A stretch of 64,000 bases of DNA from Bradyrhizobium sp. LTSP849 (GTDB taxonomy: Bacteria; Pseudomonadota; Alphaproteobacteria; Rhizobiales; Xanthobacteraceae): contig NZ_JYMR01000034.1 of assembly GCF_000938255.1 (NCBI RefSeq), forward strand, positions 62,001-126,000, written 5' to 3'. Position 1 is the first letter of the stretch, and each line of letters begins with the position of its first letter. This document shows, piece after piece, positions 51,070 to 59,420 of the stretch. Below the pieces are notes generated by a model. That model searched no databases and was not told where the DNA came from. It saw only the letters and a list, made by a program, of their open reading frames with translations. Both the position numbers and the translations under genes were made by a program.

Positions 51070-51843
51070 TCAACCGCGATAGATCGGCGCGCCCGCTGGT
51101 GATCCGGTCGAACCACCATCGACGAAGATCTCCGCACTCGTGACATGTGCAGAATCATCCGACGCGAGGAACAGCACCGTCTTCGAAATGTGATCCACTT
51201 CACCAATGCGCCCGAGCGGAGTCGTCTTGGCGATGCGGCCCTCCAGCACGGCGAATGCCTGCTCTGTCGGTGCAGCGCCCTTCCAGATCGGCGTGCGGAT
51301 CGCGCCCGGCGCCACCACGTTGACGCGGATGCCGCGCGGCGAAAGCTCTGAGGCGAGCACGCGCGCCATCCCGCGCACGCCGGCCTTGCTCGCGGCGTAG
51401 GCCGCATAACCGGGATTGCCGAGCACCGAGATCACCGAGCCGTTGAGGATGATGGATGCGCCGTCATTGAGATGGGGTAATGCCGCCTGCACGGTGAAGA
51501 AGACCGAGGTCAGATTGGTGCGGATCACCTGCTCGAACGCCGCGAGCGTGGTGCCGCCGACCGGCGTGTTGCCGGGGATGCCGGCATTGGCGAACACGAT
51601 GTCGAGCTTGCCGAATTTCTCGATCCCTTGCGCGATCGCCTTTTCCGTGGCGGCGATGTCGGTGATATCAGCTTCGACGGCAAGGCCGTTCGGCCCGAGC
51701 TCTTTCGCAGCAGCCGCCAGCGTCTCCTTGTTGCGCCCGGTGATCACCACCTTCGCGCCTTCCGCGACGAACAGCTTTGCCGTCGCAAGTCCGATGCCGC
51801 TGTTGCCGCCGGTGATCAGTGCCGTCTTGTTCTTGAGCCTCAC
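51070..51843 (-). CDS. Short-chain dehydrogenase/reductase
   Basis: The 257-residue classical SDR has the cofactor loop TGGNSGIGLATAKLF, NAG in FANAGIPG, the catalytic serine in LNGSVIS and YAASK with Tyr and Lys, then the C-terminal IFVDGGSTGSP. GRN after the second strand suggests NADPH use. GTG 51843 follows CTGGAGGCGAGC; the ATG at 51864 lies inside the left arm of the putative operator and is less likely. Divergent from an HxlR regulator that probably represses it. Substrate unknown. Confidence 0.9.
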   Translation of the reverse strand: MRLKNKTALITGGNSGIGLATAKLFVAEGAKVVITGRNKETLAAAAKELGPNGLAVEADITDIAATEKAIAQGIEKFGKLDIVFANAGIPGNTPVGGTTLAAFEQVIRTNLTSVFFTVQAALPHLNDGASIILNGSVISVLGNPGYAAYAASKAGVRGMARVLASELSPRGIRVNVVAPGAIRTPIWKGAAPTEQAFAVLEGRIAKTTPLGRIGEVDHISKTVLFLASDDSAHVTSAEIFVDGGSTGSPAGAPIYRG

Positions 51844-51854
51844 GCTCGCCTCCA

Positions 51855-51914
51855 GTGGTTGCATAATGAAACTACACTTGCCATCTAGGGCATATGGTTT
51901 TATGATGCAACCAC
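51855..51914. promoter_or_regulatory. 18-bp inverted repeat between SDR and HxlR genes (operator candidate)
   Basis: GTGGTTGCATAATGAAAC at 51855-51872 and GTTTTATGATGCAACCAC at 51897-51914 are inverted repeats matching at 16 of 18 positions, 24 bases apart. The arm centres are 42 bases apart, four helical turns, so dimers on both arms would face the same side of the DNA. The element fills the gap between the divergent genes and overlaps would-be upstream starts of both, which supports the internal starts chosen. Binding by the adjacent HxlR protein is inferred. Confidence 0.8.
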
Positions 51915-51964
51915 ACAAGCGCGTGATCGATGCCGGGATCCGGCAGACGCAGCGGGACGAGACG

Positions 51965-52435
51965 ATGGTGAAACGAACGAGCTTCGAGGGCGATTCCTGT
52001 CCGGTTGCACGATCGCTGGAGGCGATCGGCGACTGGTGGTCGCTGCTGATCATCCGCGAGGCGCTGCTCGGCCTGCGCCGCTTCGGCGAATTCCAGAGCA
52101 AGCTCGGCATGGCCAAGAACATTTTGGCCGCGCGGCTGCGGTCACTGGTCGACCACGGCATTTTGGAAACCGCCCCGGCTTCCGATGGCAGCGCCTACCA
52201 GGAATATGTGCTGACGCCGAAGGGCCGCGGCACCTTCCCGATCCTGGTGGCACTCCGGCAATGGAGCGAGGCGTTCGACGATCGCCCCGAGGAGATCGCG
52301 ACGATTCTGGTCGATCGCGAGAAAGGCCGCCCGGTGAAGAAGCTCGAGCTGCGTGCGGAGGACGGGCGGTTGCTCACGCAGGCGGAGACAACGCTGAAGC
52401 TGCGACCCGCGCCGCGCCGAAGGTCGGCTGGATAA
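51965..52435 (+). CDS. HxlR-family regulator, divergent from the SDR
   Basis: The 156-residue protein begins MVKRTSFEGDSCPVARSLEA, then IGDWWSLLIIREALLGLRRFGEF, SKLGMAKNILAARLRSLVDHG and YVLTPKGRGTFPIL, a full HxlR winged helix plus a longer C-terminal tail with a REDGR-like acidic-basic stretch. C12 occupies the usual sensing-cysteine position. ATG 51965 is preferred because the in-frame ATG at 51902 lies inside the operator candidate. It probably controls itself and the SDR gene. Confidence 0.87.
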   Translation: MVKRTSFEGDSCPVARSLEAIGDWWSLLIIREALLGLRRFGEFQSKLGMAKNILAARLRSLVDHGILETAPASDGSAYQEYVLTPKGRGTFPILVALRQWSEAFDDRPEEIATILVDREKGRPVKKLELRAEDGRLLTQAETTLKLRPAPRRRSAG

Positions 52436-52458
52436 CGTTACTCACGATCTCTCCTCAG

Positions 52459-52588
52459 TGTCGTCCCGGCGAAGGCCGGGACCCATAACCACAGGGAGAC
52501 GTTAGGCGAAGGCTGGTCGTTCGGGATTGGCACCGCGTTCAGGTCGATGGACTCCGCGGTATGGGTCCCGGCCTTCGCCGGGACGACA
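52459..52588. repeat. Inverted pair of 29-bp dispersed repeats
   Basis: TGTCGTCCCGGCGAAGGCCG (with GGACCCATA following) at 52459-52487 and its exact reverse complement at 52560-52588 are separated by 72 bases. Each copy is itself palindromic (CCCGGCGAAGGCCGGG). This repeat type is very common in Bradyrhizobium. The pair lies after the HxlR gene and before the convergent small gene, and could form a long stem in RNA. Confidence 0.9.
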
Positions 52589-52595
52589 GAAGAGC

Positions 52596-52835
52596 TCACG
52601 ACAACTTCCGCTTGGTACGCAGCCTGAGATGCTCGTCGGCCTCGAGCTGCGTCATGCCCAGGAGATAATGCAACACGTCCAGCTTGTGGCGCTCGGCGAG
52701 CTTGCGCAGCGCGGCTGTCTGCTCGGCGATGAAGCCAACCGCCTCATCCGCCCCGCCCTCCCCCGGTTCCTCGTTGCGCGAGCCTCCCGCCACGCCTGAT
52801 GCGGCGCGCGTCCGTTTCTTTCCTGGCTTTGTCAC
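52596..52835 (-). CDS. Small conserved-looking protein upstream of topA
   Basis: The 79-residue product starts with GTG 52835 (TKPGKKRTRAASGVAGGSRN, basic and flexible) and continues into a helical domain, AVGFIAEQTAALRKLAERHK and LDVLHYLLGMTQLEADEHLR. No membrane segment. The helical pattern looks like a small folded domain, but I do not recognise the family. It is divergent from topA with 226 bases between the starts. Confidence 0.68.
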   Translation of the reverse strand: MTKPGKKRTRAASGVAGGSRNEEPGEGGADEAVGFIAEQTAALRKLAERHKLDVLHYLLGMTQLEADEHLRLRTKRKLS

Positions 52836-53061
52836 CAGACCCCACCGAATCCATGCCCCGCTGGAACTGTACGCCTACATCAATCGCAACTCCAAGGTGG
52901 TAATTTACAACTTTCTCGATATGAAACTTTTCCCATTCCGCGGGCCTTCAACACCCTTCGATTTGACAGCGGGGGCCTCACCACCCATGTTCGGGTCGAA
53001 AGGGCCGACCCGAATCTTGTCGAATTCGGCCCCAAATTTCCCCGTAAGTCACTGGAACTAT

Positions 53062-55818
53062 ATGAATATCGTCATTGTGGAGTCGCCGGCGAAAGCCAAG
53101 ACGATCAACAAGTATCTGGGCTCGTCCTACGAGGTTCTGGCCTCGTTCGGCCATGTCCGGGACTTGCCGGCGAAGAACGGCTCCGTCGATCCTGACGCCA
53201 ATTTCAAGATGATCTGGGAGATCGATCCCAAGGCGGCCGGCCGGCTCAATGACATCGCCAAGTCCCTGAAGGGCGCCGACCGCCTGATTCTCGCCACCGA
53301 CCCTGATCGCGAGGGCGAAGCCATCTCCTGGCACGTGCTGGAGGTGCTGAAAGAGAAGCGCGCGATCAAGGACCACAAGATCGAGCGCGTGGTGTTCAAC
53401 GCCATCACCAAGCAGGCGGTCACGGATGCCATGAAGCATCCGCGCCAGATCGACGGTGCACTGGTCGACGCCTACATGGCGCGCCGCGCGCTGGACTATC
53501 TGGTCGGCTTCACCCTCTCCCCCGTGCTGTGGCGCAAGCTGCCTGGCGCCCGCTCGGCCGGCCGTGTGCAATCGGTGGCGCTGCGGCTGGTCTGCGACCG
53601 CGAGCTCGAGATCGAGAAGTTCGTTGCCCGTGAATATTGGTCGCTGATCGCGACCCTGCTGACGCCGCGCGGCGACGCGTTCGAGGCCCGCCTGGTCGGT
53701 GCCGACGGCAAGAAGATCCAGCGTCTCGACATCGGCACCGGCGCCGAAGCCGAGGATTTCAAGAAGGCGCTCGAAGCCGCCGCCTACGCGGTGACCACGG
53801 TCGATGCGAAGCCTGCCCGGCGCAATCCGCAGGCGCCCTTCACCACTTCGACGCTGCAGCAGGAAGCCAGCCGCAAATACGGCTTTGCGCCGGCGCACAC
53901 GATGCGGATCGCGCAGCGGCTTTATGAAGGCATCGACATCGGCGGCGAGACCACCGGACTCATTACTTATATGCGTACGGACGGCGTGCAGATCGATCCG
54001 TCCGCGATCACCCAGGCGCGCAAGGTGATCGGCGAGGATTACGGCAACGCCTACGTGCCGGAGGCCCCGCGCCAGTACCAGGCCAAGGCCAAGAACGCCC
54101 AGGAAGCGCACGAAGCGATCCGCCCGACCGACATGTCGCGCCGGCCCGACAGCATGAGCCGCAAGCTCGATTCCGATCAGGCCCGGCTCTACGAGCTGAT
54201 CTGGAAGCGCACCATCGCCAGCCAGATGGAATCGGCCGAGCTGGAGCGCACCACGGTCGACATCACGGCGAAGGTTGGCGGACGCACGCTCGACCTGCGC
54301 GCCACCGGCCAGGTCGTCAAGTTCGACGGTTTTCTGGCGCTCTACCAGGAAGGTCGCGACGACGAGGAGGACGAGGATTCCCGCCGTCTGCCCGCGATGA
54401 GCCCGAACGATGCGCTGAAGCGGCAGTCCCTCGCCGTCACCCAGCACTTCACCGAGCCGCCGCCGCGTTTCTCCGAGGCATCGCTGGTCAAGCGCATGGA
54501 AGAGCTCGGCATCGGCCGGCCCTCGACCTATGCCTCGATCCTCCAGGTCCTGAAGGACCGCGGCTACGTCAAGCTGGAGAAGAAGCGCCTGCATGGCGAG
54601 GACAAGGGCCGCGTCGTGGTCGCGTTCCTCGAAAGCTTCTTCGCGCGCTACGTCGAATACGATTTCACGGCCAATCTGGAAGAGCAGCTCGATCGCGTCT
54701 CCAACAACGAAATCTCCTGGCAGCAGGTTCTGAAGGACTTTTGGACCGGCTTCATCGGCGCCGTCGACGAGATCAAGGATCTGCGCGTCGCGCAGGTGCT
54801 CGACGTGCTCGACGGGATGCTCGGACAGCACATTTATCCGCCTCGCACCGATGGCGGCGACATCAGGCAGTGCCCGAGCTGCGGCAATGGTCGGCTCAAT
54901 CTGAAGGCCGGCAAGTTCGGCGCCTTCGTCGGCTGCTCGAACTATCCGGAATGCCGCTACACCCGTCAGCTCGCTGCCGACGGCGAAGCCAGCGCCGACC
55001 GCTCGCTCGGCCAGGATCCCGACACCGGTCGCGATGTCTGGGTCAAGGCCGGCCGGTTTGGTCCCTACATCCAGCTCGGCGAGCAGAAGGATTATGCGGA
55101 AGACGAGAAGCCGAAGCGCGCCGGCATCCCGAAGGGCACCTCGCCCGGCGATGTCGAGCTTGAGCTTGCGCTGAAACTGTTGTCGCTGCCGCGCGAGATC
55201 GGCAAGCATCCGGAAACCGGTGAGCCGATCACCGCCGGCCTCGGCCGCTTCGGCCCGTTCGTCAAGCACGAGAAGACCTACGCCAGCCTCGAGGCCGGCG
55301 ACGAAGTCTTCGACATCGGCCTCAATCGCGCGGTCACGCTGATTGCCGAGAAGGTTTTGAAGGGCCCGAGCCGTCGTTTTGGCGCCGATCCCGGCAAGGC
55401 CATCGGCGATCATCCGACACTCGGCACCGTCACCGTGAAGAGCGGCCGTTACGGCGCCTATGTCACGGCGGGCGGCGTCAACGCGACGATCCCTGCCGAG
55501 TTCGAAAAGGACACCGTCACGCTGCCGCAGGCGATCGCACTGATCGACGAGCGCGCGGCCAAGGGTGGCGGCAAGCCCAAGAAGGCTGCCAAGCCGGCGA
55601 AGAAGGCGAAGGCAACCAAATCCGCCGCTGGCGAGGACGCCGCGCCGAAACCGAAGAAGCCGGCCGCGAAGAAAGCCGCGGCCAAAACCAAATCCGAATC
55701 CACCAGCAAGGCGCGCGCAGCCGTGTCGTCGACCGCCAAGACTTCAGCAGTCAAGACGTCGCCGACCAAGGCGGCTGCCGCCAAAGCTCCGGCCAAGAAG
55801 AGTGCCGGCACGACTTAA
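53062..55818 (+). CDS. topA: DNA topoisomerase I
   Basis: TopA relaxes negative supercoils by cutting one strand. The 918-residue protein has the Toprim domain (MNIVIVESPAKAKTINKYLG and ILATDPDREGEAISWHV), ARSAGRVQSVALRL, the catalytic tyrosine Y303 in GLITYMRTDGVQ, and IGRPSTYASIL. The C-terminal half has one four-cysteine zinc ribbon (CPSCGNGRLNL and GCSNYPECRY), two or more ribbon-like repeats that have lost their cysteines, and a 95-residue Lys/Ala-rich tail (PAKKAKATKSAAGEDAAP). ATG 53062 is set by homology. The Lys-rich tail of topA in high-GC bacteria increases processivity and DNA binding. Confidence 0.95.
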   Translation: MNIVIVESPAKAKTINKYLGSSYEVLASFGHVRDLPAKNGSVDPDANFKMIWEIDPKAAGRLNDIAKSLKGADRLILATDPDREGEAISWHVLEVLKEKRAIKDHKIERVVFNAITKQAVTDAMKHPRQIDGALVDAYMARRALDYLVGFTLSPVLWRKLPGARSAGRVQSVALRLVCDRELEIEKFVAREYWSLIATLLTPRGDAFEARLVGADGKKIQRLDIGTGAEAEDFKKALEAAAYAVTTVDAKPARRNPQAPFTTSTLQQEASRKYGFAPAHTMRIAQRLYEGIDIGGETTGLITYMRTDGVQIDPSAITQARKVIGEDYGNAYVPEAPRQYQAKAKNAQEAHEAIRPTDMSRRPDSMSRKLDSDQARLYELIWKRTIASQMESAELERTTVDITAKVGGRTLDLRATGQVVKFDGFLALYQEGRDDEEDEDSRRLPAMSPNDALKRQSLAVTQHFTEPPPRFSEASLVKRMEELGIGRPSTYASILQVLKDRGYVKLEKKRLHGEDKGRVVVAFLESFFARYVEYDFTANLEEQLDRVSNNEISWQQVLKDFWTGFIGAVDEIKDLRVAQVLDVLDGMLGQHIYPPRTDGGDIRQCPSCGNGRLNLKAGKFGAFVGCSNYPECRYTRQLAADGEASADRSLGQDPDTGRDVWVKAGRFGPYIQLGEQKDYAEDEKPKRAGIPKGTSPGDVELELALKLLSLPREIGKHPETGEPITAGLGRFGPFVKHEKTYASLEAGDEVFDIGLNRAVTLIAEKVLKGPSRRFGADPGKAIGDHPTLGTVTVKSGRYGAYVTAGGVNATIPAEFEKDTVTLPQAIALIDERAAKGGGKPKKAAKPAKKAKATKSAAGEDAAPKPKKPAAKKAAAKTKSESTSKARAAVSSTAKTSAVKTSPTKAAAAKAPAKKSAGTT

Positions 55819-55826
55819 GAGGTTAA

Positions 55827-58175
55827 GTGAAACGCAAGAATGACCATGGCTTTCCCGACAGGGATGCCATCGTCGCCTTCATCAAGGCAAATCCCGGAAA
55901 GGTCGGAACCCGCGAAATCGCGCGCGAGTTCGGCCTGAAGAACGCCGACCGCATCGAGCTCAAGCGCCTGCTGCGCGAGCTCGCCGACGACGGCCTCGTC
56001 AAGAAAAAACGCCACACCATTTCAGAGCCCGACAGCCTGCCGCCGACGCTTGTCGCCGACATCACCGGCCGCGACGCTGACGGCGAGCTGATCGCCTCCC
56101 CCACCGAATGGGACGAAGTCGAAGGCGGCGAGCCGCCAAAGATCCTCATCGTCATGCCGCGCCGGCCAAAGCCTGGCACCGCGGCCGGAATCGGCGATCG
56201 CGCGCTGCTGCGCGTCGAGCGCTCGGATGAGGGCGAAGGCCCGGCCTATCGCGGCCACATCATCAAGGTCTTCGACAAGGCCAAGAGCCGGATCCTCGGC
56301 GTGTTCCGCAGCCTGCCCGAAGGCGGCGGACGGCTGATCCCGGTCGACAAGAAGTCCGCCGATCGCGAACTGAACATCGCCGCGACCGAGACGCACGGCG
56401 CGCAGGACGGCGACCTCGTCAGCGTCGACATCGTCCGCTCGCGCGCCTTTGGCCTGGCCTCAGGCCGCGTCAAGGAGAAGCTCGGCTCGGTCAAGTCCGA
56501 GAAGGCGATCAGCCTGATCGCGATCTACGCCCATGACATTCCGCTGCAATTCTCCCCCGCAGCCGAACGCGAGGCCGAGGCGGCAGAGCCGGCCAATCTG
56601 AAGGGACGCGAGGACTGGCGCGACGTGCCGCTCGTCACCATCGATCCGCCGGATGCGAAGGATCACGACGACGCGGTGCATGCGCAGCCCGATCCCGATC
56701 CCAACAACAAGGGCGGCTTCATCGTCGATGTCGCCATTGCGGACGTCAGCTTCTACGTGCGGCCGGGCACCGCGCTCGACCGCAATGCGCTCGACCGCGG
56801 CAACTCGGTCTATTTCCCCGACCGCGTCGTGCCGATGCTGCCCGAGCGCATCTCCAACAATCTCTGCTCGCTGGTGCCAGGCGAGCCGCGCGGCGCGCTC
56901 GCGGTACGGATGATCATCGCCCCGGACGGACGCAAGCGCTCGCACAGCTTTCACCGCATCCTGATGCGCTCGGCGGCCAAGCTGAATTACGCGCAGGCGC
57001 AGGCCGCAATCGACGGAAGGCCGGACGACACCACCGGCCCCCTGCTCGATCCCATCCTGAGGCCGCTCTACGCCGCCTATGCCTGCGTCAAGCGCGCCCG
57101 CGACGAGCGAGATCCGCTCAATCTCGATCTGCCCGAACGAAAAATCCTGCTGAAGAGCGACGGCACGGTCGACCGCGTCGTCGTCCCGGAGCGGCTTGAT
57201 GCGCACAAGCTGATCGAAGAATTCATGATCCTCGCCAATGTCGCGGCGGCGGAAATGCTCGAGAAGAAGTCGCTGCCGCTGATCTACCGCGTGCATGACG
57301 AGCCGACGCTGGAGAAGGTCCACGCGCTGGCAGAATTTTTGCAGACGCTCGACGTGCCCTTCGCGAAGACAGGCGCGTTGCGCCCCGCGCTGTTCAATCG
57401 CGTGCTGGCACAGCTCGAAGGCCACGACCATTTCCCGCTGGTCAGCGAGGTCGTACTGCGCGCCCAGGCGCAAGCCGAATATTCCGCTGAGAATTACGGT
57501 CATTTCGGACTGAATTTGCGCCGCTACGCGCATTTCACCTCGCCGATCCGCCGTTACGCCGACTTGGTCGTGCACCGCGCCCTGGTCCGCGCCCTCGGCC
57601 TTGGCGAAGGCGCCCTGCCCGACAGCGAGACGCCGGAAAGCCTCGGCGAGGTCGCAGCCCACATCTCGGTGACCGAGCGGCGCGCGATGAAGGCGGAGCG
57701 CGAGACCGTCGACCGGCTGATCGCGCATCATCTCGCCGACCGTATCGGCGCGACCTTCCAGGGCCGCGTCTCCGGCGTCACGCGCGCGGGCCTGTTCGTC
57801 AAGCTTGCCGAGACCGGCGCCGACGGCCTGATCCCGATCCGATCCCTTGGCACGGAATATTTCAACTATGACGAGGGCCGCCACGCGCTGGTCGGCACGC
57901 GCAGCGGCACCATGCATCAGCTGGGTGACGTCGTTGACGTCCGTCTGATAGAAGCAGCTCCCATCGCGGGCGCGCTGCGCTTCGAGCTGCTGTCCTCGAC
58001 CGGTGAGACCGCGCCGCGGGGCCGCAGGCCATCCGGTCCGCAACGCCGCCCCTCGTTCAAGGCGCATCCCGGACGCAGTCCGGCGAAGAAGCACAAGCCT
58101 GCGAAGCAAAAGAAGCCCGGCAAGGGCAAGAAGAACAAAGGAAAAGGTAAAGGCGCAAAAGGCAAGGCGTGGTAG
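55827..58175 (+). CDS. rnr: Ribonuclease R
   Basis: RNase R is a processive 3'-5' exoribonuclease that degrades structured RNA. The 782-residue protein has an N-terminal winged-helix domain (DAIVAFIKANPGKVGTREIA), cold-shock OB folds, the RNB catalytic region with DAKDHDDAVHAQPD carrying the metal-binding aspartates, FTSPIRRYADLVVHRAL, an S1 domain (GRVSGVTRAGLFVKLAETGA) and a basic tail rich in Lys and Gly. GTG 55827 follows AAGAGGTTAA, eight bases after topA, so it is translationally linked to topA. Confidence 0.95.
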   Translation: MKRKNDHGFPDRDAIVAFIKANPGKVGTREIAREFGLKNADRIELKRLLRELADDGLVKKKRHTISEPDSLPPTLVADITGRDADGELIASPTEWDEVEGGEPPKILIVMPRRPKPGTAAGIGDRALLRVERSDEGEGPAYRGHIIKVFDKAKSRILGVFRSLPEGGGRLIPVDKKSADRELNIAATETHGAQDGDLVSVDIVRSRAFGLASGRVKEKLGSVKSEKAISLIAIYAHDIPLQFSPAAEREAEAAEPANLKGREDWRDVPLVTIDPPDAKDHDDAVHAQPDPDPNNKGGFIVDVAIADVSFYVRPGTALDRNALDRGNSVYFPDRVVPMLPERISNNLCSLVPGEPRGALAVRMIIAPDGRKRSHSFHRILMRSAAKLNYAQAQAAIDGRPDDTTGPLLDPILRPLYAAYACVKRARDERDPLNLDLPERKILLKSDGTVDRVVVPERLDAHKLIEEFMILANVAAAEMLEKKSLPLIYRVHDEPTLEKVHALAEFLQTLDVPFAKTGALRPALFNRVLAQLEGHDHFPLVSEVVLRAQAQAEYSAENYGHFGLNLRRYAHFTSPIRRYADLVVHRALVRALGLGEGALPDSETPESLGEVAAHISVTERRAMKAERETVDRLIAHHLADRIGATFQGRVSGVTRAGLFVKLAETGADGLIPIRSLGTEYFNYDEGRHALVGTRSGTMHQLGDVVDVRLIEAAPIAGALRFELLSSTGETAPRGRRPSGPQRRPSFKAHPGRSPAKKHKPAKQKKPGKGKKNKGKGKGAKGKAW

Positions 58176-58177
58176 CG

Positions 58178-58609
58178 ATGAACACGGTCCCAAAAGTCTG
58201 GACGCGCGAGACCGGCCTCGTCGAGAAGCGCGACCTCTGGGCTGCGATGAGGCGCGGCTTTCGCGGCCGCTGCCCGCGCTGCGGCCAGGGAAAATTGTTC
58301 CGCGCCTTCCTGAAAACGGCGGACAATTGTTCGGCCTGCGGCCTCGATTTCACGCCGCATCGCGCCGATGATTTGCCCGCCTATCTTGTGATCGTCATCG
58401 TCGGCCACATCACCGTGCCGACCATCCTCTGGATCGAGACCAACTACACCACGCCGGTCTGGATCAGCTTTGCCGCCTATCTGCCCTTCACGTTCGTCGC
58501 CTCGCTCGGACTGCTCCAGCCGATCAAGGGTGCTGTGGTCGGATTGCAATGGGCTCTGCGCATGCACGGCTTTGACGACAGCCCTCCGGATGGTATTCCG
58601 CCGGTGTAA
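58178..58609 (+). CDS. DUF983 family membrane protein with a zinc ribbon
   Basis: The 143-residue product starts with a basic region and two cysteine pairs, CPRCGQGKLF and CSACGLDF, that form a zinc ribbon, followed by two membrane segments (LVIVIVGHITVPTILWIE and AAYLPFTFVASLGLLQPI). DUF983 proteins are found near cytochrome oxidase or rnr-topA genes; their function is undefined. ATG 58178 lies two bases after the rnr stop, so it is part of that operon. Confidence 0.88.
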   Translation: MNTVPKVWTRETGLVEKRDLWAAMRRGFRGRCPRCGQGKLFRAFLKTADNCSACGLDFTPHRADDLPAYLVIVIVGHITVPTILWIETNYTTPVWISFAAYLPFTFVASLGLLQPIKGAVVGLQWALRMHGFDDSPPDGIPPV

Positions 58610-58641
58610 GCAAAATAAACAAAAGCGGTTTGGGTGAGGAC

Positions 58642-59391
58642 ATGACGGGCACGGCGCAGGCGGAAAAGGCAAAGATCCACGAAGGCAAGGAAGCCGATCA
58701 CCATCCCTATTTCCGTCCCCGGGATGCCGCGACGCTGATCCTGGTCGATCGCAGCGGCGCCATTCCAAAGGTCCTGGTCGGCAAGCGCCACGACAAGGTG
58801 GTCTTCATGCCAGGAAAATTCGTCTTCCCCGGCGGCCGCGTCGACAAGACCGACTATCGCGTGCCGGTCGCAGCACCCATCACATCCGAGCTGGAAGCCA
58901 ATCTCGCCAAGGGCAGCCCGAAGACGCCGCCCTCACGCGCAAAGTCGCTCGCCATCGCCGCGATCCGCGAGGCCTGCGAGGAGACCGGCCTCTGCCTCGG
59001 ACGCAAGGCGGAAGGCAAGGTGCCAAAGCTCGAGGGCAACTGGAAGCCGTTTGCGGATGCCGGCCTGCTGCCTGATCCGTCCAGCCTGTTCCTGATCGCA
59101 CGCGCGATCACCCCGCCCGGCCGCGTCAAGCGCTTCGACACGCGCTTCTTCACCGCGGATGCCTCCGCGATCACCCATCGCGTCGAGGGCGTAATCCACG
59201 CCGATGCGGAGCTCGTCGAACTGGTCTGGGTCGAGCTCGGCTCAAAGCCGCTCGCCGATTTGCATCCGATGACGCGCAATGTGCTCAACGAGCTCGACAC
59301 CCGTCTTGCCACCGGCCCGCTCCGCCACGATGCGCCAGTGCCGTTCTTCCATTTCTACGGCGGCAAGATGCAAAAGGATATTTTGAGCTGA
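58642..59391 (+). CDS. Nudix hydrolase
   Basis: Nudix enzymes hydrolyse nucleoside diphosphates linked to another moiety, often housecleaning. The 249-residue protein has KVVFMPGKFVFPGGRVDK and, about 60 residues later, AIAAIREACEETGL, the REACEETG core of the Nudix box; the insertion between GG and REAxEE is longer than usual, which is typical of a subgroup with an extra domain. ATG 58642 is chosen over TTG 58630. It lies 32 bases after the DUF983 gene. Substrate unknown. Confidence 0.85.
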   Translation: MTGTAQAEKAKIHEGKEADHHPYFRPRDAATLILVDRSGAIPKVLVGKRHDKVVFMPGKFVFPGGRVDKTDYRVPVAAPITSELEANLAKGSPKTPPSRAKSLAIAAIREACEETGLCLGRKAEGKVPKLEGNWKPFADAGLLPDPSSLFLIARAITPPGRVKRFDTRFFTADASAITHRVEGVIHADAELVELVWVELGSKPLADLHPMTRNVLNELDTRLATGPLRHDAPVPFFHFYGGKMQKDILS

Positions 59392-59420
59392 TCTCCAGCC
59401 GCCGTTTCATTGAAGCCCGC

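Noticed and set aside
52978..55413. 811-codon minus-strand frame antisense to topA
   Set aside because: Shadow frame; topA has all catalytic motifs on the plus strand.
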